Shown here: positions 7,610 to 16,562 of the stretch, piece by piece | Layout: each line of letters begins with the position of its first letter | Numbering within the stretch: the first letter of the stretch is position 1 | Origin: Balneolaceae bacterium | Lineage (GTDB): Bacteria; Bacteroidota; Rhodothermia; Balneolales; Balneolaceae | Reading direction: 5' to 3' | DNA: 61,710 nucleotides | Assembly: GCA_017643365.1 (NCBI GenBank) | Contig: JAEPNO010000010.1 | Span: forward strand, 77,743-139,452 | Translations under genes and position numbers: made by a program | Notes under the pieces: model-generated | The model's input: only the letters and a program-made list of their open reading frames with translations | What the model was told of the DNA's origin: nothing | The model's database searches: none

Positions 7610-9256
7610 ATGGGTACCAATAATCTCAAATATATACTACTATTTTGTTTTCTTTTTAATCTGCAATGTGATCTCATAAGTACAAATGAAAATCACAATG
7701 AGCTGGGTGTAATTGAATTACCTGATCCATCCTTTCTGTTAAATTCAATTCAATTAGAAGTAAAAACACTTTTCTCAAATACTTCAAAAGTTAGTGGTGA
7801 ATTAAGTAGAATGAATTTCATGATTGGTGACACTTATTCTGAAGCAATATCACCGTCATCATTGAATAGAATTTACGGTGATGCTTATAATGACATTTTT
7901 AAAGACTTCGAGAACTTGGAGAAAATTTCAATTGAAAAGGGTTTGTACGTTCATTTAGGTATAGCGAAAATATTAAAGGCTTACACCATGATATTATTGG
8001 TAGATATATTTGGTGATATCCCATATGAAAATGCAATTGATCCAACTAATTTTAACCCTGCTTTAGATGATGATGAAATTATATATCAGAAGGCACTGGA
8101 TTTACTAAATCAGGCTGCCAATGATCTTCATAATGAGAATAATAAAGGGTTTCCGGAATTAGACTTGTTTTATGCCGGAACTCAACAAAACATAATTGAT
8201 TCGTGGATTAGAACTGCAAATACAATAAAGTTGAAAGCTCATCTAAACATGAGAAATAAGAATGAGGTTAATGCATTAATTCAAGAAGAGAAATTAATAA
8301 CTGAAAATATCTACGATTTTCAATTCCAATATAGTTCGAACTCTGACTTTCCCAATTCTCGTCACCCAATGTATGAGTTTAACTATAGGGACAATGAACC
8401 TGCGTTTACTTCGATGTCCAATAGCTATTTGTATATGATGTTATCAGACAAAGATTCAGTCGATCCTAGAATGAATTATTACTTTTTCAGAGAGGCATTA
8501 TTAGATTCCTCATTAGATGTTAATGAATGGCCGTGTAGAGATTATTCTGCACCATCTCATTTCGATGAAGATGATCCATTCTGTATCCTACCTGACGGTT
8601 ATTTTGGTGAAAATCATTTATCAGTTCCAGTTTTACACCATTTACCTATTACTACTTATGGAGTTTATCCCATAGGTGGTTCATTTGATGAAGGAGAAGG
8701 GGGTAGACTGGACAACGGAGACGGACTAAATGGAGAAGGCATAGAGCCCATACTGTTATCATCGTTCACACACTTTATGATTGCTGAAGCCGAATTATCA
8801 TTAAATAATGATATTTCAGCTGCAAGGGCTGCTTTAGAGTTAGCAATACACCATTCATTTGCCAAGGTTCAATCCTTTGGTGAGATATTAGCAGAAGGCT
8901 CTGATTTCGAAATTACAGCATCAAAACTTAGCGAGTATAAGAATGTGGTGCTTTCTCGATTCGATAATGCGAATAGTATTGATGATAAGATGAGAGTTAT
9001 TGCTAAAGAATACTACTTTGCTTTATTCGGTAATGGATATGAAGCTTACAATTTGATGAGAAGAACCGGATATCCTGACAGAATGGATAATTTGCAACCG
9101 GCTTTATCTCCTGATCCCGGTAATTGGTTTCGTTCGCTTATTTATCCACATAATATGGTACATCGAAATGAAAGCATTGATCAAAAAACTGATCAGGATG
9201 TTTTAAATGGACCATTTTGGGATCCCAATCCCGGTTCTACTAAATTTAATTTCTAG
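7610..9256 (+). CDS. Second SusD/RagB-family lipoprotein without its own SusC
   Basis: A 548-residue protein with lipoprotein signal MGTNNLKYILLFCFLFNLQC. It aligns along its whole length with the SusD at 4761: FLLNSIQLEVKTLFSN, MIGDTYSEAISPSSLNRIYG, KILKAYTMILLVDIFGDIPY, and the shared C-terminal block NLQPALSPDPGNWFRS and GPFWDPNPGSTKFNF. It is therefore a diverged duplicate. Codon use differs sharply: AGA, AAT and ATA are common here where the first copy uses CGT and AAC. It lies past a strong terminator and has its own start region. It may bind an alternative ligand and dock on the neighbouring SusC, or be a weakly expressed relic. The intact frame and conserved motifs argue for function. 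Confidence 0.88.
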   Translation: MGTNNLKYILLFCFLFNLQCDLISTNENHNELGVIELPDPSFLLNSIQLEVKTLFSNTSKVSGELSRMNFMIGDTYSEAISPSSLNRIYGDAYNDIFKDFENLEKISIEKGLYVHLGIAKILKAYTMILLVDIFGDIPYENAIDPTNFNPALDDDEIIYQKALDLLNQAANDLHNENNKGFPELDLFYAGTQQNIIDSWIRTANTIKLKAHLNMRNKNEVNALIQEEKLITENIYDFQFQYSSNSDFPNSRHPMYEFNYRDNEPAFTSMSNSYLYMMLSDKDSVDPRMNYYFFREALLDSSLDVNEWPCRDYSAPSHFDEDDPFCILPDGYFGENHLSVPVLHHLPITTYGVYPIGGSFDEGEGGRLDNGDGLNGEGIEPILLSSFTHFMIAEAELSLNNDISAARAALELAIHHSFAKVQSFGEILAEGSDFEITASKLSEYKNVVLSRFDNANSIDDKMRVIAKEYYFALFGNGYEAYNLMRRTGYPDRMDNLQPALSPDPGNWFRSLIYPHNMVHRNESIDQKTDQDVLNGPFWDPNPGSTKFNF

Positions 9257-9292
9257 TAATGACCTTGATTAAAAAAGTGGAACAAAGTATTG

Positions 9293-10708
9293 TTATAAAC
9301 TATCGGTCAATATTTGACCTGTGAGCCATAATTGCTTTTGCCGATACTCTAGATTAAAATAATCCGGCGTTCGATTTAAAATGTAATAATCAAACGGATA
9401 GTATTTACTACGTTGTTTTGGTTTGAAAAAGAAAAAATTGGATTCAAAATCATTAACATCGTATGAATAACCCCACGACATGCGGCGAACTCTTTCATCA
9501 ACATACCATGGCTGCCCAAACAGGATATAGATCATTCCCATATCGGTTTTCCATCCTTCTTTATAACTCGAAAAGAGTTTATTAGCTTGTTCAACTCTGT
9601 CGTAATATTTCTGGATAACTTGCTTCGCGATATTTGGGTTTCCGATATTTTCTAACCAAAAACGATCAACTTCTTGTTTCAATTTTCTAGGGTTCTCTAT
9701 ACTCATTAATTCGCGATATTCTTTGTTGTTCATTAAATAAGACAATGGGGCCGCTAGTTCCTTAACGTTGCTAAGTACCGGGTAGTTATTACTTTTGATA
9801 CTGAAGTCACGTGCTTGGTAGATCTCTTCACCACCTGAGTTTTCAGTAACCACTTCAAAACGATAATTTCCGCGTTCTAAATTCGGATAGGTAAACTCGA
9901 TATACACACTACCCGGCTGCGTTAATCGCCTTGTAGTAGTTGCAATTTCTTCATTGTCTCTGTAATCAATGCCTTTATACCGTAGCGAACCAACCGAGTA
10001 ATTATTATAACTCATTGGTTGGGCCGGAAGTGTATCTGTGGCAAAACGTATGAGTTTTGCACGTATCATCAATGGATCTTTCGAATCGTTATTGGTGGCT
10101 TGAAATTCGAACCTAAGGCTATCCATTTTTGCCGGTACATCGTAGGTTGTTGTTGGATAATACCCATCTGCGGCACTTTCAGCATCTTTTGTGAGCAGTA
10201 AAATGCTCGTTAAATTAACCGAAGGATTGGCAGGATCTGGAATCGAAGTCTCTGTTCTAATGGATATATCTTTCTGAGAATTGTTATCGGTTACCGTGGC
10301 GTACACCTCATAAAAACCTGGGTCTACTTGAAAATTCTTTTGTATTTGAAAGCTGTCTAGACCCGAGGCTCGAAGCTCTTCGTTGTCGGTAACATTTATG
10401 GTTTCGGAGTAATTGTATAAAGCACCTGTTTCTTTATTTATAACTCTTATTTCGAGTAGAACTTCGGCCACACGTTCATTATTAATATTTTTGAAAATGA
10501 ACGTGTTAATGATGAGCTCAGTAGCTGTACTAATGATTGGTTGATCGTCATCTGTAATTACACCAATGGCAGAAAGACGAATTTCCGGGTAACCAACCCT
10601 GAAAGTATATCCGCTACCACGTTCTATATTTTGCTGTGTGGTAGAACATCCCGAGAGGATGCTTAAGATTGTTACCAGTAGGAGAGAAATGATTAATTGT
10701 GTACGCAT
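9293..10708 (-). CDS. GWxTD domain lipoprotein (second of a tandem pair)
   Basis: A 471-residue protein. The frame opens at a TTG (10714), but the ATG at 10708 gives the lipoprotein signal MRTQLIISLLLVTILSILSGC. The C-terminal part carries the family hallmark GWKTDMGMIYILFGQPWYV (about residue 385), preceded by the helical segment ELMSIENPRKLKQEVDRFWL and followed by a beta stretch (SKYYPFDYYIL). The N-terminal two-thirds look like beta-sandwich repeats. GWxTD proteins are common in Balneolota, Rhodothermota and relatives, and their function is not established. It lies 57 bases after the homologous gene at 10766-12217 and was probably made by tandem duplication. An envelope location is inferred from the lipid signal. 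Confidence 0.85.
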   Translation of the reverse strand: MRTQLIISLLLVTILSILSGCSTTQQNIERGSGYTFRVGYPEIRLSAIGVITDDDQPIISTATELIINTFIFKNINNERVAEVLLEIRVINKETGALYNYSETINVTDNEELRASGLDSFQIQKNFQVDPGFYEVYATVTDNNSQKDISIRTETSIPDPANPSVNLTSILLLTKDAESAADGYYPTTTYDVPAKMDSLRFEFQATNNDSKDPLMIRAKLIRFATDTLPAQPMSYNNYSVGSLRYKGIDYRDNEEIATTTRRLTQPGSVYIEFTYPNLERGNYRFEVVTENSGGEEIYQARDFSIKSNNYPVLSNVKELAAPLSYLMNNKEYRELMSIENPRKLKQEVDRFWLENIGNPNIAKQVIQKYYDRVEQANKLFSSYKEGWKTDMGMIYILFGQPWYVDERVRRMSWGYSYDVNDFESNFFFFKPKQRSKYYPFDYYILNRTPDYFNLEYRQKQLWLTGQILTDSL

Positions 10709-10765
10709 AGGCAAAGCTTTTTATAGTAACTACAAAACAACCGCTTTATTACAAAATCCGAAATC

Positions 10766-12217
10766 TTACAAATTGTCTCTTAATATTGAACCGGATAACC
10801 AGTTTTGTATTTGTTGATAATGAATACTGAAATACTGCTGATTTCTTTGAAGAATGTAATTATCAAATGGGTAAAACTTACTTTTTACTTTAGGGTTTCT
10901 AAAAACAAAATTTGTCTCAGGGTCTGCCAAATTCGTTGAATACGACCACATAACATCATTGATTGAGGTTGTTACATATCTTGGCGGCCCAAAAAGGATG
11001 TACATCATTCCCATATCTGTTTTCCAGCCCTCTTTAAAATTGGAAAATTGTTTATTCGCTTCCTCAACACGTTCGTAATACAATTCAATTACATTTTGAG
11101 CAATACGTTGATTCTTGATGTTATTCAGCCAAAATCGATCTATTTCTTTTTTAAGTTCGTTCGAGTCTGAGATAGACATGAGTTTTTCATGGTCATCCTT
11201 CTCCATTAAGTAAATCAAAGGGGCAGCTAGTTCTTTTGGCGTTCTAAGTGAAGGATAATTTTTACTTTTTAAACTGAACTCTCGAGCTCGATAAAGGTTG
11301 GATTCGCCTTCTTGTTCATCGGTATACACTTCGAAACGATAATTGCCCCTTTCCAATCCGGGGAAGTAAAATTCGATACTTACATTGCCATTTTGAGAAA
11401 TCAAGCGAGTTGATGTTGAAACTACATCATATTTACTATAAGTAATCCCAATATAAGGTAAACTCGAAGGCGTATAATTTGGATAGCTCAGTGGTCGAGC
11501 AGCAGAAGTATCAGATCGGAATTTAAGCAGACGAGTATTCAGCAAAAGTGGCTCGCCGGATTTGTTGTTAGTTACCTGAAATCGAAATAAAAGGGAGTCG
11601 GCAGTTTGTGATAAATCGTAAGAAGTAATGGGCGCAAATGATTTTGAATCAGTAGATTCTTTTGCAAAAATTTGAATGTTGGTGATGTGTGAGATATCAT
11701 CGCTAGGATCAGGAATGTAGGCTTCGGTGGTTCTTATAGTCTGTTTATTCGTGCTTAGATCGGTTACCGAAATATTCACTTTATAATCGCCGGGTGGCGT
11801 TGGGTATCGTTTGTTAACAATAAAAGTCTGATTGCTAGTCGAGGTTCTTTGATTTTGAAGTGTTGCAGTAAGCGGATATTGGTAATTTGAACCAATTTCG
11901 TCTTCATTATCTTGATCGTAGATTGAAATCTCTAATAAAATATTAGCTTCGTAAGCTGGCCCCATTCTTTTGAATATCAAACTGCTGTAAACTACTTCAA
12001 CAGTGAGTTCTATAAAGGTACTATCGGTAATTTCATCAACAATGCCAGCCGTTACACCGGTAACTTCAGGAAAGCCCTGATTGTATTCGTAGGTACCGGC
12101 TCTGTCTATTCCTTCAACGTATCGATTTGAACATTGAATGAGAAATAGGCTCAAAAGTAGAAAAATCGTACCTTTACTACTCGGTGTGTTAAATATTATT
12201 GTTAATACACGGTTCAT
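10766..12217 (-). CDS. GWxTD domain lipoprotein (first of a tandem pair)
   Basis: A 483-residue protein with a long N-terminus leading to the lipobox region FLLLSLFLIQC (cysteine near 29). It shows the family motif GWKTDMGMMYILFGPPRYV and the same layout as its downstream neighbour, including ELAAPLIYLMEKDDHEKLMS, which parallels ELAAPLSYLMNNKEYRELMS. The two proteins align end to end at moderate identity. It is divergent from pyruvate kinase, with 131 bases between them that must contain both promoters. No function can be given from sequence. A cell-envelope role is inferred from the signal. Confidence 0.85.
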   Translation of the reverse strand: MNRVLTIIFNTPSSKGTIFLLLSLFLIQCSNRYVEGIDRAGTYEYNQGFPEVTGVTAGIVDEITDSTFIELTVEVVYSSLIFKRMGPAYEANILLEISIYDQDNEDEIGSNYQYPLTATLQNQRTSTSNQTFIVNKRYPTPPGDYKVNISVTDLSTNKQTIRTTEAYIPDPSDDISHITNIQIFAKESTDSKSFAPITSYDLSQTADSLLFRFQVTNNKSGEPLLLNTRLLKFRSDTSAARPLSYPNYTPSSLPYIGITYSKYDVVSTSTRLISQNGNVSIEFYFPGLERGNYRFEVYTDEQEGESNLYRAREFSLKSKNYPSLRTPKELAAPLIYLMEKDDHEKLMSISDSNELKKEIDRFWLNNIKNQRIAQNVIELYYERVEEANKQFSNFKEGWKTDMGMMYILFGPPRYVTTSINDVMWSYSTNLADPETNFVFRNPKVKSKFYPFDNYILQRNQQYFSIHYQQIQNWLSGSILRDNL

Positions 12218-12348
12218 TTATAGAGGTGCTAAATACTTAAATGCGAAACTGAAAATGTTTGCTAAACATATTAATAAAGGTTAGGCATTTAAATTATTTT
12301 AAGTATTTATATAAACAAAACATTCACTCACAAGAAATATTAGTCTTT

Positions 12349-13782
12349 ATGACACCAGTTCGACGAACTAAGATAGTGTGTACCATAGGGCCATCCACGA
12401 ACACTCAAGAAACCATCGTAAATCTATTGTTACATGGTATGAATGTGGCTCGCATTAATTGCTCGCACGGTACTCACGAAATTCACGCACGAAGTATAAG
12501 TTATATCCGAAAAGCAGCAAGAGAATATGATTACAGTATTCCGGTTTTGATGGATCTTCAAGGCCCAAAAATACGCGTGGGCCAAATGAAAGATGACGGC
12601 CAAATGCTTAAGGATGGCGATATAATCACTATTACAGGTGAAGATGTAGAAGGAACGAGTTCAGTAATTCCAATCGATTATGAAAAATTGGTTGATGAGG
12701 CTGAAATTGGAAATTCCATTTTATTGGATGATGGATTACTCGAATTTAGAATTACCGGCAAAGATGGGCGCAATCTGGAAGCCGAAGTAGTTGTTGGTGG
12801 GTTGCTGAAATCAAGAAAGGGAGTAAATCTGCCCAATGTGAAAATCTCGATACCGGCTCTTACCGAAAAAGATATCGAAGATTTGCAGTTTGCCATCGAA
12901 CAAGATGCTGATTACGTAGCCCTTTCGTTTGTTAGAACTGCAGCAGAAGTTTATGATCTTAAAAAACGCTTAGAAGATGGCGGAAGCCAGGCAAAGGTTG
13001 TTGCCAAAATTGAGAAGCCTGAAGCTATTGAAAATATCGATGAGATTATTGAAGCTGCCGATGCAATTATGGTTGCCCGCGGCGATTTAGGAATCGAAAT
13101 TGCTACCGAAGAAGTACCGATTATCCAGAAAATGATCATCCAAAAATGCCGAAAAGAAGGAATTCCGGTAATTACTGCAACTCAAATGTTGGATTCGATG
13201 ATAGGAAATCCACGTCCGACCCGAGCCGAAAGTTCTGACGTTGCAAATGCAGTGCTTGATGGAACTGATGCAGTGATGCTTTCTGGCGAAACTGCCGCGG
13301 GTAAATATCCGATGGAAGCAGTTAATGTAATGGACAGAATCTGCAGAAAAGTAGAAGAAAAGTCGATAGCACTTTACAACAGTCTCGACTACCGGAAGCC
13401 GGAAGACGAAGAGAAACAAATCATTGAATCGATTTCGCACTCTACCATATTTATGGCAAATAATGTGGGCGCTAAAGTTATTAGCACCATTACGCATAGT
13501 GGAAGTACGGCACGCCGAATTGCTAAATTCCGTCCGAAAGTTCCAATTTTTGCTTTTACAGAATCCCAAAAAATACGACGCCAGTTAAACTTAGTATGGG
13601 GTGTACGTTCGGTTCGGCTCGACAAGCTTTTTGATACCGATAAAAGTGTAGCTATCATGGAAAACTATCTAAAAGATGTTGGCCAAGTTAAACCTGGCGA
13701 ACGCATCGTGATAGCAACAGGAATTCCACTAGCTAAACGCGGACACACAAATATGATTACAGTAAGTACCATTACTGAATAA
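12349..13782 (+). CDS. pyk: Pyruvate kinase
   Basis: A 477-residue enzyme that converts phosphoenolpyruvate and ADP to pyruvate and ATP, the last step of glycolysis. The N-terminus RRTKIVCTIGPST, the loop NCSHGTHE, the substrate and metal motif KIEKPEAIENIDEI, MVARGDLGIEI, and the signature ATQMLDSMIGNPRPTRAE followed by MLSGETAAGKYP are all present. The C-terminal regulatory domain is complete. An upstream extension of 30 codons is open but rich in aromatic and lysine residues and lacks family similarity, so the ATG at 12349 is chosen. The length is normal for bacterial enzymes without extra domains. Confidence 0.95.
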   Translation: MTPVRRTKIVCTIGPSTNTQETIVNLLLHGMNVARINCSHGTHEIHARSISYIRKAAREYDYSIPVLMDLQGPKIRVGQMKDDGQMLKDGDIITITGEDVEGTSSVIPIDYEKLVDEAEIGNSILLDDGLLEFRITGKDGRNLEAEVVVGGLLKSRKGVNLPNVKISIPALTEKDIEDLQFAIEQDADYVALSFVRTAAEVYDLKKRLEDGGSQAKVVAKIEKPEAIENIDEIIEAADAIMVARGDLGIEIATEEVPIIQKMIIQKCRKEGIPVITATQMLDSMIGNPRPTRAESSDVANAVLDGTDAVMLSGETAAGKYPMEAVNVMDRICRKVEEKSIALYNSLDYRKPEDEEKQIIESISHSTIFMANNVGAKVISTITHSGSTARRIAKFRPKVPIFAFTESQKIRRQLNLVWGVRSVRLDKLFDTDKSVAIMENYLKDVGQVKPGERIVIATGIPLAKRGHTNMITVSTITE

Positions 13783-13814
13783 CAGACGTTGTGAGCAAGG
13801 AATAAATTGATCGA

Positions 13815-16562
13815 ATGAGGAAGCTTTGTTTTTTATTGGTATTGGTGATAGGAATATCGGGTTGCAAAACCACGTTTAAATCTAATTTCAGGGATTTTAA
13901 CGCCTATTATAACACCTATTATAATGCCAAGAAAAGTTACAATTCGGGGCTTAAGAAAAGTCTGGAGCAAGCCAGAACGTATAACACTTTGCAACCCATC
14001 AGAGTGTATGAAACCCCGAAAGGTGCCGGAGCTTCCGACTTTGGCAATGCTATTGATAAAGGCGCAAGTGTACTGCGTAAATACAAAGAAACGAAATGGG
14101 TGGATAATGCACTCGAGATAATCGGTAAATCGTACTTTTATCGAAGCGAGTACTTTAATGCCATCCAAAAGTTTGATGAGCTCTACATCACCGCCGAAAA
14201 TGAAGAGCTGAAACAACAATCCGTTTTTTGGAGAGGGAGAGTTTTATTAGAGTTGAAAGCCTTTGCAGAGGGGATTCAATACTTGAATGAGCAGCTTTCG
14301 CTCTTAGAAGGAGAGTGGATTGGGTCGCTCGAATATCAAACCAAAACCATACTAGCCGAGCATTACATAGAACAAGAAAACTATGTGAATGCATTGGATT
14401 TGCTCTCAGAAAGTGCCGGAGAACTGCCTGAACGTGCTCAAAAAGAACGTGCATATTTCCTCTTAGGACAGTTGAACGAAATTTTGGGAAATCCCGAAGC
14501 TGCTTTTGATGCGTACGATCAGGTTGAGCGTTTTTATTCAAATTACGATCTCCAGTTTGCAGCCAAAAAGAAAAAAGCGGAAGTAGCACGCGATTTAGGT
14601 AATACTAGAGAGGCTATAAAAGTATTTTCAAGTATGGTTCGCGATGATAAAAACACAGAATTTATATCGGAATTAAATTACGAGCTAGGGCGAACGGAGC
14701 AAATACAAGGGAATGCCGAAAAGGCCGAGCGAATTTATCTGGATTTACTCAGAAATCAGCGCAATAAACCGAGTGCCAATATTAAAGCACTAACCTATAA
14801 TGGGCTGGGCGAGTTATATCAATATGATTTTGACGATTACACGCTAGCAGCTGCGTATTATGATTCTTCTGCGCGGATGAACATCCCCGAAAATCAACTG
14901 CCGGAATCGTATAACGCTCGCGAACTGGCTCAATCGTTTGGCGAATACGCTGATCTTAAATTCCAAATCTACGAACAGGATAGTTTGCTTTGGTTGGGGT
15001 CGTTATCGGAAGAAAAATTCGATTCGGTGCTGAAAGAAATTGAATCACGTAAAATTGCCGAGCTTGAACAACTGCAACGCGAGCAGGAAGAACGCAGAAA
15101 TACGATGGTAAATGTGGATGCGTCTGATCAGGAAACCGAAACAACGAATTCTAGAAGTGGCTTTCTGAATATTCAGAATCCGCTTCTAATCGCAGATGCA
15201 AAGGAACAGTTTAGAGCAGTGTGGGGCAACCGGCCACTAGTGGATAATTGGAGATTTAACCAATTAATGCAAAATACGGTAATAGAAGACAGTGCGTTGG
15301 TTGAAAACACGAATGTTGTGAGCAGTGAGCAAAATCTGGCATCACAGGTTACCATCGATCTGAGTCGAGTTCCATTTACACCAAAAGAACAAGACTCTGT
15401 TAGAGCTATAAAAAGTGAAATGTTCTACGAGCTAGGCAATTTGTTCTTTTTGTCTTTGAATTTACCCGATAGTGCCATCCATTATTTTGAAAAAGTAATT
15501 GATGGAAATGCTAAAAACGATATAAAAGCAGTGACGCTGTACTCGCTTACAGAACTGCACGACGCGCAGGGGAACACAAATAGCGCTATAGCCTATGCAA
15601 ACGACTTGATTGAGCTTTTCCCCGGCAGTGAGTATACCGGACGCGTAGTGGAGAAATACGAGCTTCAGCGTCCTGAAATAGTTGGTTATACCGAAGCCAA
15701 TCCGCGCGACGAATATCGAGCATTAACTGCAAACGAATTTCTGCCCGATCCTATAAAAGCAGAGCAACTTGCATCGCTCGCTATTGCTCATAAAGGTGAA
15801 GCATTCAGCCATCGAGCATTGTACGATGCTATCACGATTTATATAAATCTTGGGAAATCCGATTCTGTTTTTAAAGCTAATTATCCTATTTGGGTTGCAG
15901 AAAAAGCAAACTGGGAATCAACGAAACAAGAATTTTCAATACTTCAGGATTCACTGAGAGAGGCATTTACAGACACTACATTACAATTATCGGTGGCAGA
16001 CAGTGTGTACTATGAAACTATGCTAGATTCTACATTAACAGAGCCGGATATCGATCAATACTTTCCATACCAAGGCGCTTATTGGGATTCTACCAGAACT
16101 CAAATAGAAACATTTACGAAAGAGTTTACTTCTTCCAATTTTATAAAAACGGTTCGAATCTGGCAGCAAGAATTTAAAGTTCCGGAACCCGAGGTTGAAG
16201 AGATTATCATCGAAAACGAACCCGTAGCTACTGATAGCACGCAAGTTAGCTTACTCGACGAATCGGGTTACATCAACTGTACAGAACTTGAAATAGAACC
16301 TCAAATACGAGGAGGTATAGCCACCTTTAATCAGGTTTTAAATGTACCTGATGGCACAGAAGAGGAGTTCATTACCTTTCGATTTTTAATCAATCAACGA
16401 GGAATTGTTGATGAATTCGAACTGGCTTCAGAAACTGAAAACGAACGGTTGGTCACTGCTTATCAAAATGCCATCGAATCATTTATTACTTTTGAGCCGG
16501 TACTCTTTGAGGGCGAAGCGCAGATGATAGCATGCAACATCGACTTTGTAATCCCTAAATAA
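13815..16562 (+). CDS. Large TPR lipoprotein, SprE/PorW-like, with C-terminal TonB-like domain
   Basis: A 915-residue lipoprotein with signal MRKLCFLLVLVIGISGC. After the cysteine comes an FNAYYNTYYNAKKSYNSG segment, then tetratricopeptide repeats (about residues 70-370: WVDNALEIIGKSYFYRSEYF, LLGQLNEILGNPEAAFDAYDQ), a charged linker, and a second TPR group (about 530-640). The last 90 residues resemble a TonB C-terminal fold (EFITFRFLINQRGIVDEFEL). Layout and size resemble SprE/PorW, lipoproteins of the type IX secretion and gliding apparatus. The assignment is by pattern only, and a YbgF-like or BamD-like envelope role is an alternative. It starts 32 bases after pyk and may be cotranscribed with it. 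Its stop codon directly abuts the stop codon of pyrD. Confidence 0.75.
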   Translation: MRKLCFLLVLVIGISGCKTTFKSNFRDFNAYYNTYYNAKKSYNSGLKKSLEQARTYNTLQPIRVYETPKGAGASDFGNAIDKGASVLRKYKETKWVDNALEIIGKSYFYRSEYFNAIQKFDELYITAENEELKQQSVFWRGRVLLELKAFAEGIQYLNEQLSLLEGEWIGSLEYQTKTILAEHYIEQENYVNALDLLSESAGELPERAQKERAYFLLGQLNEILGNPEAAFDAYDQVERFYSNYDLQFAAKKKKAEVARDLGNTREAIKVFSSMVRDDKNTEFISELNYELGRTEQIQGNAEKAERIYLDLLRNQRNKPSANIKALTYNGLGELYQYDFDDYTLAAAYYDSSARMNIPENQLPESYNARELAQSFGEYADLKFQIYEQDSLLWLGSLSEEKFDSVLKEIESRKIAELEQLQREQEERRNTMVNVDASDQETETTNSRSGFLNIQNPLLIADAKEQFRAVWGNRPLVDNWRFNQLMQNTVIEDSALVENTNVVSSEQNLASQVTIDLSRVPFTPKEQDSVRAIKSEMFYELGNLFFLSLNLPDSAIHYFEKVIDGNAKNDIKAVTLYSLTELHDAQGNTNSAIAYANDLIELFPGSEYTGRVVEKYELQRPEIVGYTEANPRDEYRALTANEFLPDPIKAEQLASLAIAHKGEAFSHRALYDAITIYINLGKSDSVFKANYPIWVAEKANWESTKQEFSILQDSLREAFTDTTLQLSVADSVYYETMLDSTLTEPDIDQYFPYQGAYWDSTRTQIETFTKEFTSSNFIKTVRIWQQEFKVPEPEVEEIIIENEPVATDSTQVSLLDESGYINCTELEIEPQIRGGIATFNQVLNVPDGTEEEFITFRFLINQRGIVDEFELASETENERLVTAYQNAIESFITFEPVLFEGEAQMIACNIDFVIPK

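Noticed and set aside
13087-13569. 160-codon minus-strand frame inside pyruvate kinase
   Set aside because: Shadow of the well-conserved pyk gene; residues rich in Cys, His and Ser as expected from antisense reading.
14188-14589. 133-codon minus-strand frame inside the TPR lipoprotein gene
   Set aside because: Antisense shadow with no recognisable domain; the sense frame has a clear TPR pattern.
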